From an uncultured Lentisphaerota bacterium (GTDB lineage: Bacteria; Verrucomicrobiota; Kiritimatiellia; CAIQIC01), in assembly GCA_903889245.1 (NCBI GenBank), contig CAISWQ010000107.1:1-51746 (forward strand): DNA of 51,746 bases, read 5' to 3'. Numbering within the stretch: position 1 is the stretch's first letter; every line of letters starts with the position of its first letter. The translations under genes were made by a program, and so were the position numbers. Below the pieces are notes generated by a model. That model searched no databases. It was given only the letters and a program-made list of their open reading frames with translations, and was not told where the DNA came from. Shown in pieces: positions 23,748 through 31,603 of the stretch.

Positions 23748-25180
23748 GCTTTTAGGCGGAGGGTCACTTGCAGGCCGCTGGGCTGGCGGTTGGTGGCGGT
23801 GACGGCGCCCTGGCAGGCCTCGACGCAGGTCTTGACGATGGCGAGGCCGAGGCCGACGCCGCCGGTTTCGCGGCTGCGCGAGGCTTCGAGGCGGTAGAAG
23901 GGATCGAAGATTTTTTGCAGCGCATCCTCCGGCACGCCGGGCCCGGAATCGCTGACGCTCACGGCCACCTCTTCCTCCACGGCTGCGGCGGCGATGAGGA
24001 TCGGGCCGGCGTCGCCGGCGTAGCGCAGGGCGTTGCGGACGAGATTCGCCAGCGCGCGCGCGAGCAGGTCCGGCTCGGCGAGCGCAAAGAGGTCGTCGGG
24101 GATCTCCACGCGCACCTTCTCGCCGCCGCCTTCGCGCGCGGCGACGCGGCGGGCGAGCTCGCCGAGCGGTACGCGCAGGAGCTGGATGGCCTTGTTGTGC
24201 AGGCTGGCCTTGGAGAACGAGAGCAGCTCGTTGACGAGGCTGGACATCTCCTGCACTTCCTCGCGCACGTCCTTGGTGTAGTCCTGGGACGCATCCCTGG
24301 CGTTCTGCTCCAGGATGCCGAGCGCCATCTGCATCCGCGCGAGCGGCGAGCATAGCTCGTGCGCCACGTCGCCGAGGAAGCGCTTCTGGCCGGTGACGAA
24401 GCCATCGAGCCGCGCGGCCATGCTGTTGATCTCGGCGCCGAGCCGGCCGAGCTCGTCGCGGCGGCGCTCATCCACGCGGACATCGAAATGCCCCTCGGCG
24501 ATCCGGCCGGTCGCGTCGGTGAGTTGCTTGATCGAGCGCGTGATGCCGCGGATCAGCGGCAGCCAGAAGAGCACCGAGAGCAGCACCGCGCCGAACCCGG
24601 CGAGCAGCCACGGCTTGACGTCAATGAAGAGGCCGCCGCCGCTCAACGTCGGGGAATAGAGGAGCAGCACCGGGTGCAGGGCCGGCCGGCTCTGATCGAG
24701 CGGCGGCAGGCGCAGGCCCACCCAGTAGCCGGCCGGCTCGCTGGTGTGGACCATGAATTTCGGGCGCGAGTGACGCGGTCCATCGGGTGGCGGTTCCAGC
24801 CGCGGCGGCGCATCCGGCGCGCCGCGGAAGCGGGGCGGCGGCGCGAAGCTCCCCAGCCGCGCGCGGACTTCCTCCGGCAGCGCCGGCCCCTGGCCGGCGA
24901 TGACGCCGCCATCGAGCCGGACCAGCATGACCTGCATGCCGTAGCTGGAGCCGAAGTATTGCAGCACGTCGTTGCGATCGCTCTCGGCGGCGGCGAGGAA
25001 CTCGTCATAGATGATGCTGGCGAGCGCCTCGATGCGTTCGCCGGCCGGCCCCGTCAGCAGCGCATCGAGGCCCACGTGGAACTGGACGCGGAAAAAAAGA
25101 TAAAAGCCCGCGCCCAGCAGCAGCAGGTTCAGGAAGAACCAGAGCAGGATTTTCGCGAAGAGCGGGAAGCGGAGGTTCAC
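23744..25180 (-). CDS. Sensor histidine kinase, CpxA/EnvZ type
   Basis: A 478-aa kinase: membrane helix ~10-32, a periplasmic sensor region of ~155 residues rich in Pro/Arg, a second helix ~190-212, HAMP, then DHp with the phospho-acceptor H274 in DVAHELCSPLARM (Cys where Arg is usual). The catalytic domain has NLVRNALRY (N box), DSGPGVPEDALQKIFDPFYR (G1/F) and GGVGLGLAIVK (G2). It overlaps the response regulator by 4 bp. The nearest functional analogy is CpxA, which senses envelope stress; this is based on layout and on the divergent periplasmic-protein gene. Confidence 0.88.
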   Translation of the reverse strand: MNLRFPLFAKILLWFFLNLLLLGAGFYLFFRVQFHVGLDALLTGPAGERIEALASIIYDEFLAAAESDRNDVLQYFGSSYGMQVMLVRLDGGVIAGQGPALPEEVRARLGSFAPPPRFRGAPDAPPRLEPPPDGPRHSRPKFMVHTSEPAGYWVGLRLPPLDQSRPALHPVLLLYSPTLSGGGLFIDVKPWLLAGFGAVLLSVLFWLPLIRGITRSIKQLTDATGRIAEGHFDVRVDERRRDELGRLGAEINSMAARLDGFVTGQKRFLGDVAHELCSPLARMQMALGILEQNARDASQDYTKDVREEVQEMSSLVNELLSFSKASLHNKAIQLLRVPLGELARRVAAREGGGEKVRVEIPDDLFALAEPDLLARALANLVRNALRYAGDAGPILIAAAAVEEEVAVSVSDSGPGVPEDALQKIFDPFYRLEASRSRETGGVGLGLAIVKTCVEACQGAVTATNRQPSGLQVTLRLKA

Positions 25181-25914
25181 GTCTCCTCCGCATCGGGATT
25201 GATGAGCAGGTAGCCGGCGGAGCGCAGGGTGCGGATGAAGCGCGGCTCCTTCGGATCGTCGCCGAGTTTTTTCCGCAGCGAGGAAATGTGGACATCAATC
25301 GAGCGGTCGAAGACCTCGTAACTGCGCTCGCGGATTTCCTCCAGCAACTGGTCGCGGCTCTTCACGCGGCCGGCGGCGCGCGCGAGGCTGGCGAGCAGAT
25401 CGAACTCGACCGGCGTCAGCGCGAGCGCCTCGTCATCGAGCACCGCGGTGCGCGTGCCGGGGTTGATGCGCAACTGGCCGACGACGATTTCCTCCGCGGC
25501 CTCCTGCTCCGGCCGCGTGACGCGCGTGGCGCGGCGCGTCACCGCGCGCAGCCGCGCGAGCAGTTCGCGCGGCGAAAAAGTCTTCGGCAGATAATCATCG
25601 GCGCCGATCTCCAGGCCGACGATGCGGTCGGCCTCGTCGCCGCGCGCGGTCAGCATCAGCACGGGCACGTCGCTCACGCGGCGAATCTGCTTGAGCACCT
25701 CGAAGCCATCGAGCCCCGGCAGCATCACATCGAGGATGATCGCGTGCCACGGCTGCGCGGCCACCTGCGCGACGCCGTCGGGGCCGGTGTGGACGGTGGT
25801 GATGGTGTAGCCCATCGGGCCGAGGTAATCGCGGATCAGGCGGCAGAGCTTGCGGTCGTCATCAATCACCAGCACGGCCGCGCCCGCCTCTGCTTTGGAG
25901 TCCGTCTTGCCCAT
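25177..25914 (-). CDS. OmpR/CpxR-family response regulator
   Basis: A 245-aa regulator with a receiver domain (acidic pocket DDD at 18-20, phospho-acceptor D62 in ILDVMLPGLDG, then MLTARGD and a Lys in LPKTFSPREL) and a C-terminal winged-helix DNA-binding domain (ALTPVEFDLLASLARAAGRV...DRSIDVHISSLRKKLG). ATG 25914 begins just before the receiver; the longer frame adds a basic Pro/Arg stretch. Direct repeats of TTTAC in the intergenic region 25965-26013 are candidate binding sites and would give autoregulation and control of the divergent exported-protein genes. Confidence 0.9.
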   Translation of the reverse strand: MGKTDSKAEAGAAVLVIDDDRKLCRLIRDYLGPMGYTITTVHTGPDGVAQVAAQPWHAIILDVMLPGLDGFEVLKQIRRVSDVPVLMLTARGDEADRIVGLEIGADDYLPKTFSPRELLARLRAVTRRATRVTRPEQEAAEEIVVGQLRINPGTRTAVLDDEALALTPVEFDLLASLARAAGRVKSRDQLLEEIRERSYEVFDRSIDVHISSLRKKLGDDPKEPRFIRTLRSAGYLLINPDAEET

Positions 25915-25964
25915 GGTGTCTCTGCGCGCGAGCCTAGCCGGCGGCCGGGGGGCGCGCCGCAACT

Positions 25965-26013
25965 TTTACACTTCCTTTACAAAATTCCGCTTGTCCCGAC
26001 ATACAGGCTTTAC
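25965..26013. promoter_or_regulatory. Phased TTTAC direct repeats (candidate response-regulator sites)
   Basis: TTTAC occurs at 25965, 25976 and 26009. The first two are 11 bp apart (on the other strand GTAAA-N6-GTAAA, close to the CpxR consensus GTAAA-N5-GTAAA) and the third lies 33 bp further. A longer pair, TTTACGCGCGTG/TCTACGCGCGTG, follows at 26009 and 26028. All lie between the response regulator and the divergent exported-protein gene. Confidence 0.5.
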
Positions 26014-26078
26014 GCGCGTGGCGGCACTCTACGCGCGTGAACGCGATGGCACAACAACGCAATGAAAGGGAAGAAACC

Positions 26079-26702
26079 ATGAAGAGGAGCATGCTCGTCG
26101 TTATCGGGTTGGCGCTGGCTTGCAGCAGTGGCCCGGTGTTCGCCGCACCCAAGGGTGGCCGGCCCGCGCCGCCGCCGCGTACGCGCCCCAATCAGGAGGC
26201 CGGCCCGGCTCGCCGCTCCATCAATCCGAATGAGCGCACCGATGCCCGCCAGAACCGGCAGACGCAGCGCATCGAGGAAGGCGTCAAGAAGGGCAACCTG
26301 ACACCCGCCGAAGTCGGCAAGCTGGAGACCCAGCAGAAATCCATCGAGACCATGCAGCAGTCCTTCGTGGCCGATGGCAAGATCACCCGCCCCGAAGCCC
26401 AGCAACTGCGCCAGCAACTCGACGAGGCCAGCCGCTGCATCTTCGCCGAGAAACATGACGCCGATGGTATCGCCAAGCCCGTCTATCGTCTGGGCGAAAA
26501 CGTGATCCTGAAGGACGAGATCGCGCAAAAGCTGGGTGACGAAAATCTGCCCCGGCAGGCTGCACGTGCGTTCCTCGGCGATTTCCACCGGATGATGGAA
26601 ATCAAGAAGCGGCTCGCGACCGGCACCTTGAGCGATGCGCAGCGCGCCCAGTTGCAGGTGGAATACAACAAACTGCTCAACACCTATTTCGTGACCAAAT
26701 AA
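26079..26702 (+). CDS. Exported LTxxE-repeat helical protein
   Basis: The 207-aa product has a signal peptide (MKRSMLVVIGLALACSSGPVFAA), a Pro-rich linker and an all-helical domain. The pattern RQNRQTQRIEEGVKKGNLTP, then VADGKITRPEAQQL, then ASRCIFAEKHD matches a widespread unnamed periplasmic family with two LTxxE-like units (RI-x2-G-x4-G-x-LT...DG-x-LT...SR-x-I-x3-KH). It also recalls CpxP/Spy by position: it is divergent from a CpxRA-like pair, as cpxP is in E. coli. Homology to CpxP is not shown. ATG 26079 follows GGGAAGAAACC. Confidence 0.7.
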   Translation: MKRSMLVVIGLALACSSGPVFAAPKGGRPAPPPRTRPNQEAGPARRSINPNERTDARQNRQTQRIEEGVKKGNLTPAEVGKLETQQKSIETMQQSFVADGKITRPEAQQLRQQLDEASRCIFAEKHDADGIAKPVYRLGENVILKDEIAQKLGDENLPRQAARAFLGDFHRMMEIKKRLATGTLSDAQRAQLQVEYNKLLNTYFVTK

Positions 26703-26720
26703 GGAAAGGAAGGAACAACC

Positions 26721-27260
26721 ATGAAGAAGTACATCGCAGTTATATTGACGCTCGGCTTGGCGGCACTGACCGCCGCCGCGCAGCAGGATGGCGGGCAGCC
26801 GCCGCCCCCACCGCCCGGTGGCGGACACGGCGGTCCCGGCGGAAAGATGGAACGGCCCAGCCCGGACAAGATCGCCGCCGTGATGATGGAGAAGGGCGAC
26901 AGCGACAAGGATGGCAAGCTCAACGCCAAGGAGCTCGCGGCGGTGTTGGCCGCCGGTCGCCAGCAGCGCGGCCCACGCGGTCCGCATTCGCCGACGAATG
27001 CGCCGCACCATGCCGAGGGCAAGGCCGGTGATCAGCCGCAGGGCGATAAGCACCCGGCGCCGCCCAGCCCCGACGTCATCGCGGGCAAAATGATCGAGCA
27101 GTTCGCGTCCGACAAGACCGCGCTGACGAAGGACGAATTACAGAAGGCCTTGGAAGCCCACCGCCCGATGCGCGGTGGCCCGCGTGGCGGCCCCGGTGGC
27201 CAGCGCGGTGGTCCGCAGGGTGGCGACCGTCGTGGCCCGCCGCCGCCAGACAATCAGTAA
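26721..27260 (+). CDS. Exported EF-hand protein, Gly/Pro rich
   Basis: A 179-aa protein with a signal peptide (MKKYIAVILTLGLAALTAAAQ), a short poly-Pro/Gly linker, then a canonical 12-residue EF-hand loop, DSDKDGKLNAKE, with Asp at 1, 3, 5, Asn at 9 and Glu at 12. A second EF-like helix pair (FASDKTALTKDELQKAL) has a degenerate loop. The tail is RGGPRGGPGGQ-rich. Calcium binding in the periplasm is likely. AAGGAAGGAAC precedes ATG 26721. The signal peptide is nearly identical to that of the next gene, indicating duplication. Confidence 0.75.
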   Translation: MKKYIAVILTLGLAALTAAAQQDGGQPPPPPPGGGHGGPGGKMERPSPDKIAAVMMEKGDSDKDGKLNAKELAAVLAAGRQQRGPRGPHSPTNAPHHAEGKAGDQPQGDKHPAPPSPDVIAGKMIEQFASDKTALTKDELQKALEAHRPMRGGPRGGPGGQRGGPQGGDRRGPPPPDNQ

Positions 27261-27277
27261 GGGAAAGGAACAGAACC

Positions 27278-28246
27278 ATGAAGACGCTCATCGCAGCAAC
27301 AGCACTGACGCTCGGACTGGCGGCCCTGACCGCCTCCGCGCAGCAGGGTGGCAACCGCCCGCCGCCCCCGCCACCGCCAGGTGGTCCGCAGATCGGTAAC
27401 AACGATCATCAAGGCCCGCCGCCACCGGCCATCCACCGCCGCCATCGTGGGACGAACGATAATGACCGCGCGCAGGGCGAGCGCCCGCCACGTCCACCGC
27501 GCCCGCCGCAAGGCGATCATGTGCAGGGTCCCGGTGGTCAGGGTGGCGATCACCAAGGTCCGCCGCCGCCGGCGATGCGTCGCCGTGGTGGCGATCAGGG
27601 CCCGGAAGGTCAAGGCCCGCGCCGTCGCGGTGGCGATGACCAGGAAGGCCCCGGCAAGCGTATGCAAGGCCCGCCGCCGCAGGGCGGTCAGCATCAAGGC
27701 CCGCCGCCGCCGAATATGCGTCGGCGTGGTGGCGAACAGCAGGGTCCCGGTGGCCAGCATCAGGGTCCGCCGCCGCAGGGCGGCCAGTTCCAAGGCCCGC
27801 CGCCACAAGGTGGACAGGGTGGCCCATTCCAAGGCCCGCCGCCGTTCATGCGTCGGCGCGGTGGCGAGCAGCAGGGTCCCGGTGGCCAGCATCAGGGTCC
27901 GCCACCGCAGGGTGGCCAGTTCCAGGGTCCGCCGCCGCAGGGCGGCCAGTTCCAAGGCCCGCCGCCGTTCATGCGCCGGCGTGGTGGCGAGCAGCAGGGT
28001 CCCGGTGGACAGGGCGGCCAATTTCAAGGCCCGCCGCCACAAGGTGGCCAGCATCAGGGCCCGCCGCCGCAGGGCGGCCAGTTCCAAGGCCCACCGCGGG
28101 GCGATCAGGGTGGGCAGTTCCAGAAGCCGCCGCCGTGGGTGACGCGGCGTGGTGGCGATAACCGCGAAGGTCAGGGTGACCGTCGCCGCGGCCCGCCGCC
28201 GCCGGAAAAGGATGGCGAGCAGCAGCCGCCGCCGCAGCAGCAGTAA
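27278..28246 (+). CDS. Exported Gly/Pro/Gln-rich repeat protein
   Basis: A 322-aa protein with a signal peptide (LTLGLAALTASAQQ), then almost wholly low complexity. The units are FQGPPPQGGQ/HQGPPPQGGQ, grouped in larger repeats that begin MRRRGGEQQGPGGQ at nucleotides 27716, 27848 and 27971 (132- and 123-bp periods). It is strongly basic and has no predicted fold, and recalls phase-separating or matrix proteins. The repeats make the DNA prone to slippage, so length may vary between strains. It is the third gene of a likely operon (spacings 18 and 17 bp) ending at the terminator 28264-28303. Confidence 0.75.
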   Translation: MKTLIAATALTLGLAALTASAQQGGNRPPPPPPPGGPQIGNNDHQGPPPPAIHRRHRGTNDNDRAQGERPPRPPRPPQGDHVQGPGGQGGDHQGPPPPAMRRRGGDQGPEGQGPRRRGGDDQEGPGKRMQGPPPQGGQHQGPPPPNMRRRGGEQQGPGGQHQGPPPQGGQFQGPPPQGGQGGPFQGPPPFMRRRGGEQQGPGGQHQGPPPQGGQFQGPPPQGGQFQGPPPFMRRRGGEQQGPGGQGGQFQGPPPQGGQHQGPPPQGGQFQGPPRGDQGGQFQKPPPWVTRRGGDNREGQGDRRRGPPPPEKDGEQQPPPQQQ

Positions 28247-28263
28247 CATCAACTCCCTCCACA

Positions 28264-28303
28264 ACGGGCCTGCCCGGTACATCCGCGCAGGCCCGTTTCT
28301 TTT
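28264..28303 (+). terminator. Rho-independent terminator
   Basis: A perfect 10-bp stem, ACGGGCCTGC/GCAGGCCCGT, with a 13-nt loop is followed by TTCTTTT. It lies 18 bp after the repeat-protein gene. Confidence 0.85.
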
Positions 28304-28318
28304 CCAAGGCTTGGGAAA
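28301..28318. repeat. Palindrome, single copy
   Basis: TTTCCAAGGCTTGGGAAA follows the terminator directly and shares its T-tract. It lies in the convergent gap before the HzsA-like gene. Confidence 0.75.
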
Positions 28319-28363
28319 AGAGGCACGCTACTTTTTCACAACCATGTTCAAGGTCTGGGCGAC

Positions 28364-31300
28364 TCACTCCTCGACGACGATGCGGAAGCCGACGTTGAAG
28401 ACGCCGCGCCACGGCGGATAGGCGAGCCGCGCTGACGAGCGCGCCTGCGCCGGGCGGTCGGACCAGGCGCCGCCGCGGACGACGCGCCGATCCTCCCCAC
28501 CCTCGTCGTTGCGGCCATCGCCCGCGCGCCACGGATACGGACAAAACTTCGTGCGCGTCCACTCGGCAGCATTGCCGTGCATGTCGGACAAACCCCACGC
28601 ATTCGGCCGGAACGAGGCAACCGGCGCGCTGACGTTGTGCCCGTCGTTGACGTTGGTGTAGGCCGGCCGCCACGGCGGCACCGCGCCGCTCGGCAGGCCC
28701 CAGCCGAAGGTGGCGACCTGCCAGAAACTCCGGTCGGCCAGGTTGGCGCACGGCGCGAAGTCCGTAGCGCAGTCGCCAAAGTTCAGCGGTGTGGTTGAGC
28801 CGGCGCGGCAGGCATATTCCCACTGCGCCTCGGTCGGCAGGCGCACGCGCCGGCCGGTCTGCTGCGCGAGCCACGCGCAAAACGCCTGCGCCGCGTGCCA
28901 CGAAACGCGGACGACCGGCTGGTTCGAGCCGTTGACCGGATAGCCGCGCTCGCGTTCGCTGAACTGGAGGAAGTCGCCACCCTCGATCCGGCTGTCGTGC
29001 GCGGGAGCGAAGCGCGCGAACTGCGCGTTGCTGATTTCCGTGCGCGCGATCCAGAAAGGCTTCGCGATCTTCTGGCGCTGGGCAGGCCGCTCGGCGGCGG
29101 CGCCGGCGTCATCACCCATCACGAACTCGCCGGCGGGCACCTGCACCAGGTCAAGTTGCACGCCGCCGCCGAGGTCGAATTGTTGCGCGGGCAGGTGCGC
29201 CGCGGCGGTGGCAGCCGGGGTGGGCGCGGTCGCGGCATAGCTGGCGGTGTAGGCGGAGGTCACGGCGGCGGACTCGACGGCGGCAGGCGGTTGACCAGCG
29301 AATGCGGCGGCGGGCGGCACGTTTTCGAAATCGTCGTCGCGCCCGGCGTAGGCGCGCAGCAGCGCGGCGCGACGTTCGCACTGGCGCGCCACGCGGTTGG
29401 CGCCGCAGATTTCCGTCCACGAGCCGCCGTACGGCGTGTTCAGGTCAATCCACGTGTGCAGGCGGTCCCACGCCTCGCGGTTCAACTGCACGCCATGGTG
29501 GCCGGCGGCGAGCAACTGCGCGAGCGCGGTGGTGTCGGCGTGAAACTCGCCGGGCAGCAGCAGGTGCATATCGCTCTCGATGCTCGGATTCCTGACGAAC
29601 CGCTTGAGCGCCAGGTAGGCGGTGGAGAAGAGCGTGGGATTGTCGTAGCTCGGCGACTTGCCGCCGGGATGGGCCATGACGCCGCCGCGGAAATCCGGCC
29701 GGCCCGCCTGCCCCTGATGACAATTCACGCAGTAGCGGTCGAGCACGGGCTGCACCTCGTTGGTGAACGAGAAGCCGCGCGCGCCGCCATACCACGGCGC
29801 GATCTCCGCCGGCGGCTGCGCGAGCGCGAGCGGCGTGCGCGGCGGCGGCGCAGTGTTCTGCCGCTCGTGGCAGCCGGCGCACGAGACGAGCTCGCCGGGC
29901 ATCGCGGTCATCCAGCTCCGCATCAGTTGCAGCGCGCGGCCGTCGGCGTCGAGCGGCTGGAGGGCCAGCGGCAGATTCGCCGGCACGCGGAAATTGGCGG
30001 AGCCATCGGCGGCGACCGGCACGGTGCCGAGGATGCGCTTCACGTCCCACGGGCCATCGAGGCCGACGCGGTCCACCTGCCCGCCCATGCCCTGGTAGGC
30101 GAATTGATAGGTGAACAGCCGCAGTTGCTTGACCGTGCCGCGCGGCACGCCCTGCAGGCCCGGCCCGGAATAAATGTCGGCGATGTGCACGAGCGCGTCC
30201 TGCGCACCAGTCTTCACCTTCGTGGGAATCACCGGCGGGCGCGGGCGCGGCTTGAGCGGCACCGGTTCGAGCAGCGCCTGCCTCGGCACTTCCTTGATGA
30301 GCGTCAGGTTGTCGAACACGTCGGCGAGGTAGATGCCCCACAGGCTGCGCGCGTCGGGCTGCGCGGCGACGAGGACGTACTTGTCGTTCAGCGGCCACGG
30401 GTGCAGGAACTTCGGCCACGAGTCGGCGACCAACCGGTCACGGATGAGCGGCTCCACTTTCTTTCCGCGTCCCGGCAGGCGCTGCACCGCGCCCTCGGCT
30501 TCGTGGCGGCCGCGCGCGGTGTCGAAGAGCACCAGCTCGCCCATGCGGTGCGTGTCGTGGTGGCCGCTGACGATGCCGAAGAATTTCGTCGGGCTGCCCG
30601 GCGCCGGGCGCGCGTAGAACAGCGAGTTGGGCCAGTAGGAATTGCTGCCATAAAACTCGCGCTGCTCGGTGCCATCGGGATTCATCGTGAACAAAAGGCG
30701 CGAGACGAAGTGCGGGAGATCGGCATATTCCCAGCGCAGGTAGAGCACGCGGCCATCGGGCAGGACGTTGGGACACCAGTTGTGATCCTGATCGAAGGTC
30801 AACCGGCGGATGGTCCCGCCCGCGTGTTCCCAGCGGAACAGGTTCACCACGTGCGCGCTGCCGCGGACGCACGGCACGCCCGTGAACGGCGCGCTGGAGG
30901 AGAAGAGGAGGTTGCTGTCCGGCAGATAACAGCCGCCGTAGTTGTCCACGTCCGCGTCGGGGATCAGCGGTACCTGGCGCGGCGCGCCGCCGGCCACCGG
31001 CAGTTCCCAGACCTGCCAGCGCTGGTTCGCGCCCGGCATCGAGAACAACACGCGCGACGCGTCAAAGTCGAGATCGAGGTCGCCGACGAACTCGCCCTGT
31101 CCCGGCCTGAACAGCGCTGTGAGTTCGCCACGCAACGTGAGCACGGCGATTTCGTTCTCGTAGCCGCGCGTGGCGAGCGAGCTATTGCCCTCCCAGTTGG
31201 TGGGCAGGCCGAGTTTCTTCGGGTTGCGCTGCACGACGAGCAACTTATCGAAGTCGAGCAGCGGATTTGCCAGCAACGCCGCGCGAACGCCGGCGACCAG

Positions 31301-31558
31301 CCGCTCCGCCTCCGCTGCCGCGCCGGCGTCGTTTTGCTTGAGCGCCGCGACCAGCGCCGCGCGCCGCTGCTGAAATTTCACGAGCGCAGAGCGGTGCGCC
31401 GTCGCGTCATATCGGTCAGGGAAAGTTACTGCCAGGTCCTCGATGGCGAGCGCCGCCGCCGCGAGGTTGACCGCCTCCACAGTGCGCAGCAGCTCGCGGC
31501 ACTCCACCGCGCCGCCGAGCAGCGGCCAGAGCAGGATGAGCAACCAGGCGCGTTTCAT
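28364..31558 (-). CDS. HzsA-like dihaem protein fused to an FGE-like domain
   Basis: A 1064-aa exported protein (signal MKRAWLLILLWPLLGG). After a helical segment, a WD40/PD40-like beta-propeller region (~150-400; SRVLFSMPGANQRWQVWELP, FDQDHNWCPNVLPDGRVLYL) resembles the middle domain of hydrazine synthase alpha subunits (HzsA-related family of PVC bacteria). Two c-type haem motifs follow, CAGCH (560-564) and CVNCH (610-614). A C-terminal SUMF1/FGE-like domain (~795-1064) ends in VVRGGAWSDRP...GFRIVVEE without the FGE active-site Cys pair. Hydrazine synthesis is not implied. The ATG lies 7 bp after a TATCGT box. Confidence 0.78.
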   Translation of the reverse strand: MKRAWLLILLWPLLGGAVECRELLRTVEAVNLAAAALAIEDLAVTFPDRYDATAHRSALVKFQQRRAALVAALKQNDAGAAAEAERLVAGVRAALLANPLLDFDKLLVVQRNPKKLGLPTNWEGNSSLATRGYENEIAVLTLRGELTALFRPGQGEFVGDLDLDFDASRVLFSMPGANQRWQVWELPVAGGAPRQVPLIPDADVDNYGGCYLPDSNLLFSSSAPFTGVPCVRGSAHVVNLFRWEHAGGTIRRLTFDQDHNWCPNVLPDGRVLYLRWEYADLPHFVSRLLFTMNPDGTEQREFYGSNSYWPNSLFYARPAPGSPTKFFGIVSGHHDTHRMGELVLFDTARGRHEAEGAVQRLPGRGKKVEPLIRDRLVADSWPKFLHPWPLNDKYVLVAAQPDARSLWGIYLADVFDNLTLIKEVPRQALLEPVPLKPRPRPPVIPTKVKTGAQDALVHIADIYSGPGLQGVPRGTVKQLRLFTYQFAYQGMGGQVDRVGLDGPWDVKRILGTVPVAADGSANFRVPANLPLALQPLDADGRALQLMRSWMTAMPGELVSCAGCHERQNTAPPPRTPLALAQPPAEIAPWYGGARGFSFTNEVQPVLDRYCVNCHQGQAGRPDFRGGVMAHPGGKSPSYDNPTLFSTAYLALKRFVRNPSIESDMHLLLPGEFHADTTALAQLLAAGHHGVQLNREAWDRLHTWIDLNTPYGGSWTEICGANRVARQCERRAALLRAYAGRDDDFENVPPAAAFAGQPPAAVESAAVTSAYTASYAATAPTPAATAAAHLPAQQFDLGGGVQLDLVQVPAGEFVMGDDAGAAAERPAQRQKIAKPFWIARTEISNAQFARFAPAHDSRIEGGDFLQFSERERGYPVNGSNQPVVRVSWHAAQAFCAWLAQQTGRRVRLPTEAQWEYACRAGSTTPLNFGDCATDFAPCANLADRSFWQVATFGWGLPSGAVPPWRPAYTNVNDGHNVSAPVASFRPNAWGLSDMHGNAAEWTRTKFCPYPWRAGDGRNDEGGEDRRVVRGGAWSDRPAQARSSARLAYPPWRGVFNVGFRIVVEE

Positions 31559-31565
31559 GGCACGC

Positions 31566-31594
31566 ACGATAGCAGGGCCTACGCCACCTGACCA
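31566..31594 (-). promoter_or_regulatory. Predicted leaderless promoter of the HzsA-like gene
   Basis: TGGTCA (31594-31589), a 17-bp spacer and TATCGT (31571-31566) end 7 bp before ATG 31558. The -35 match is modest (4 of 6). Confidence 0.4.
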
Positions 31595-31603
31595 CCTCAC
31601 CGT

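Noticed and set aside
27254-28282. 342-aa hydrophobic/Arg-rich frame on the minus strand
   Set aside because: Mirror image of the Gly/Pro/Gln repeat gene. The plus frame has a signal peptide, ribosome site and terminator.
28895-31591. 898-aa open frame on the plus strand
   Set aside because: Antisense to the HzsA-like gene, rich in Arg/Gly/Ala with no motif. The minus frame carries haem motifs and a signal peptide.
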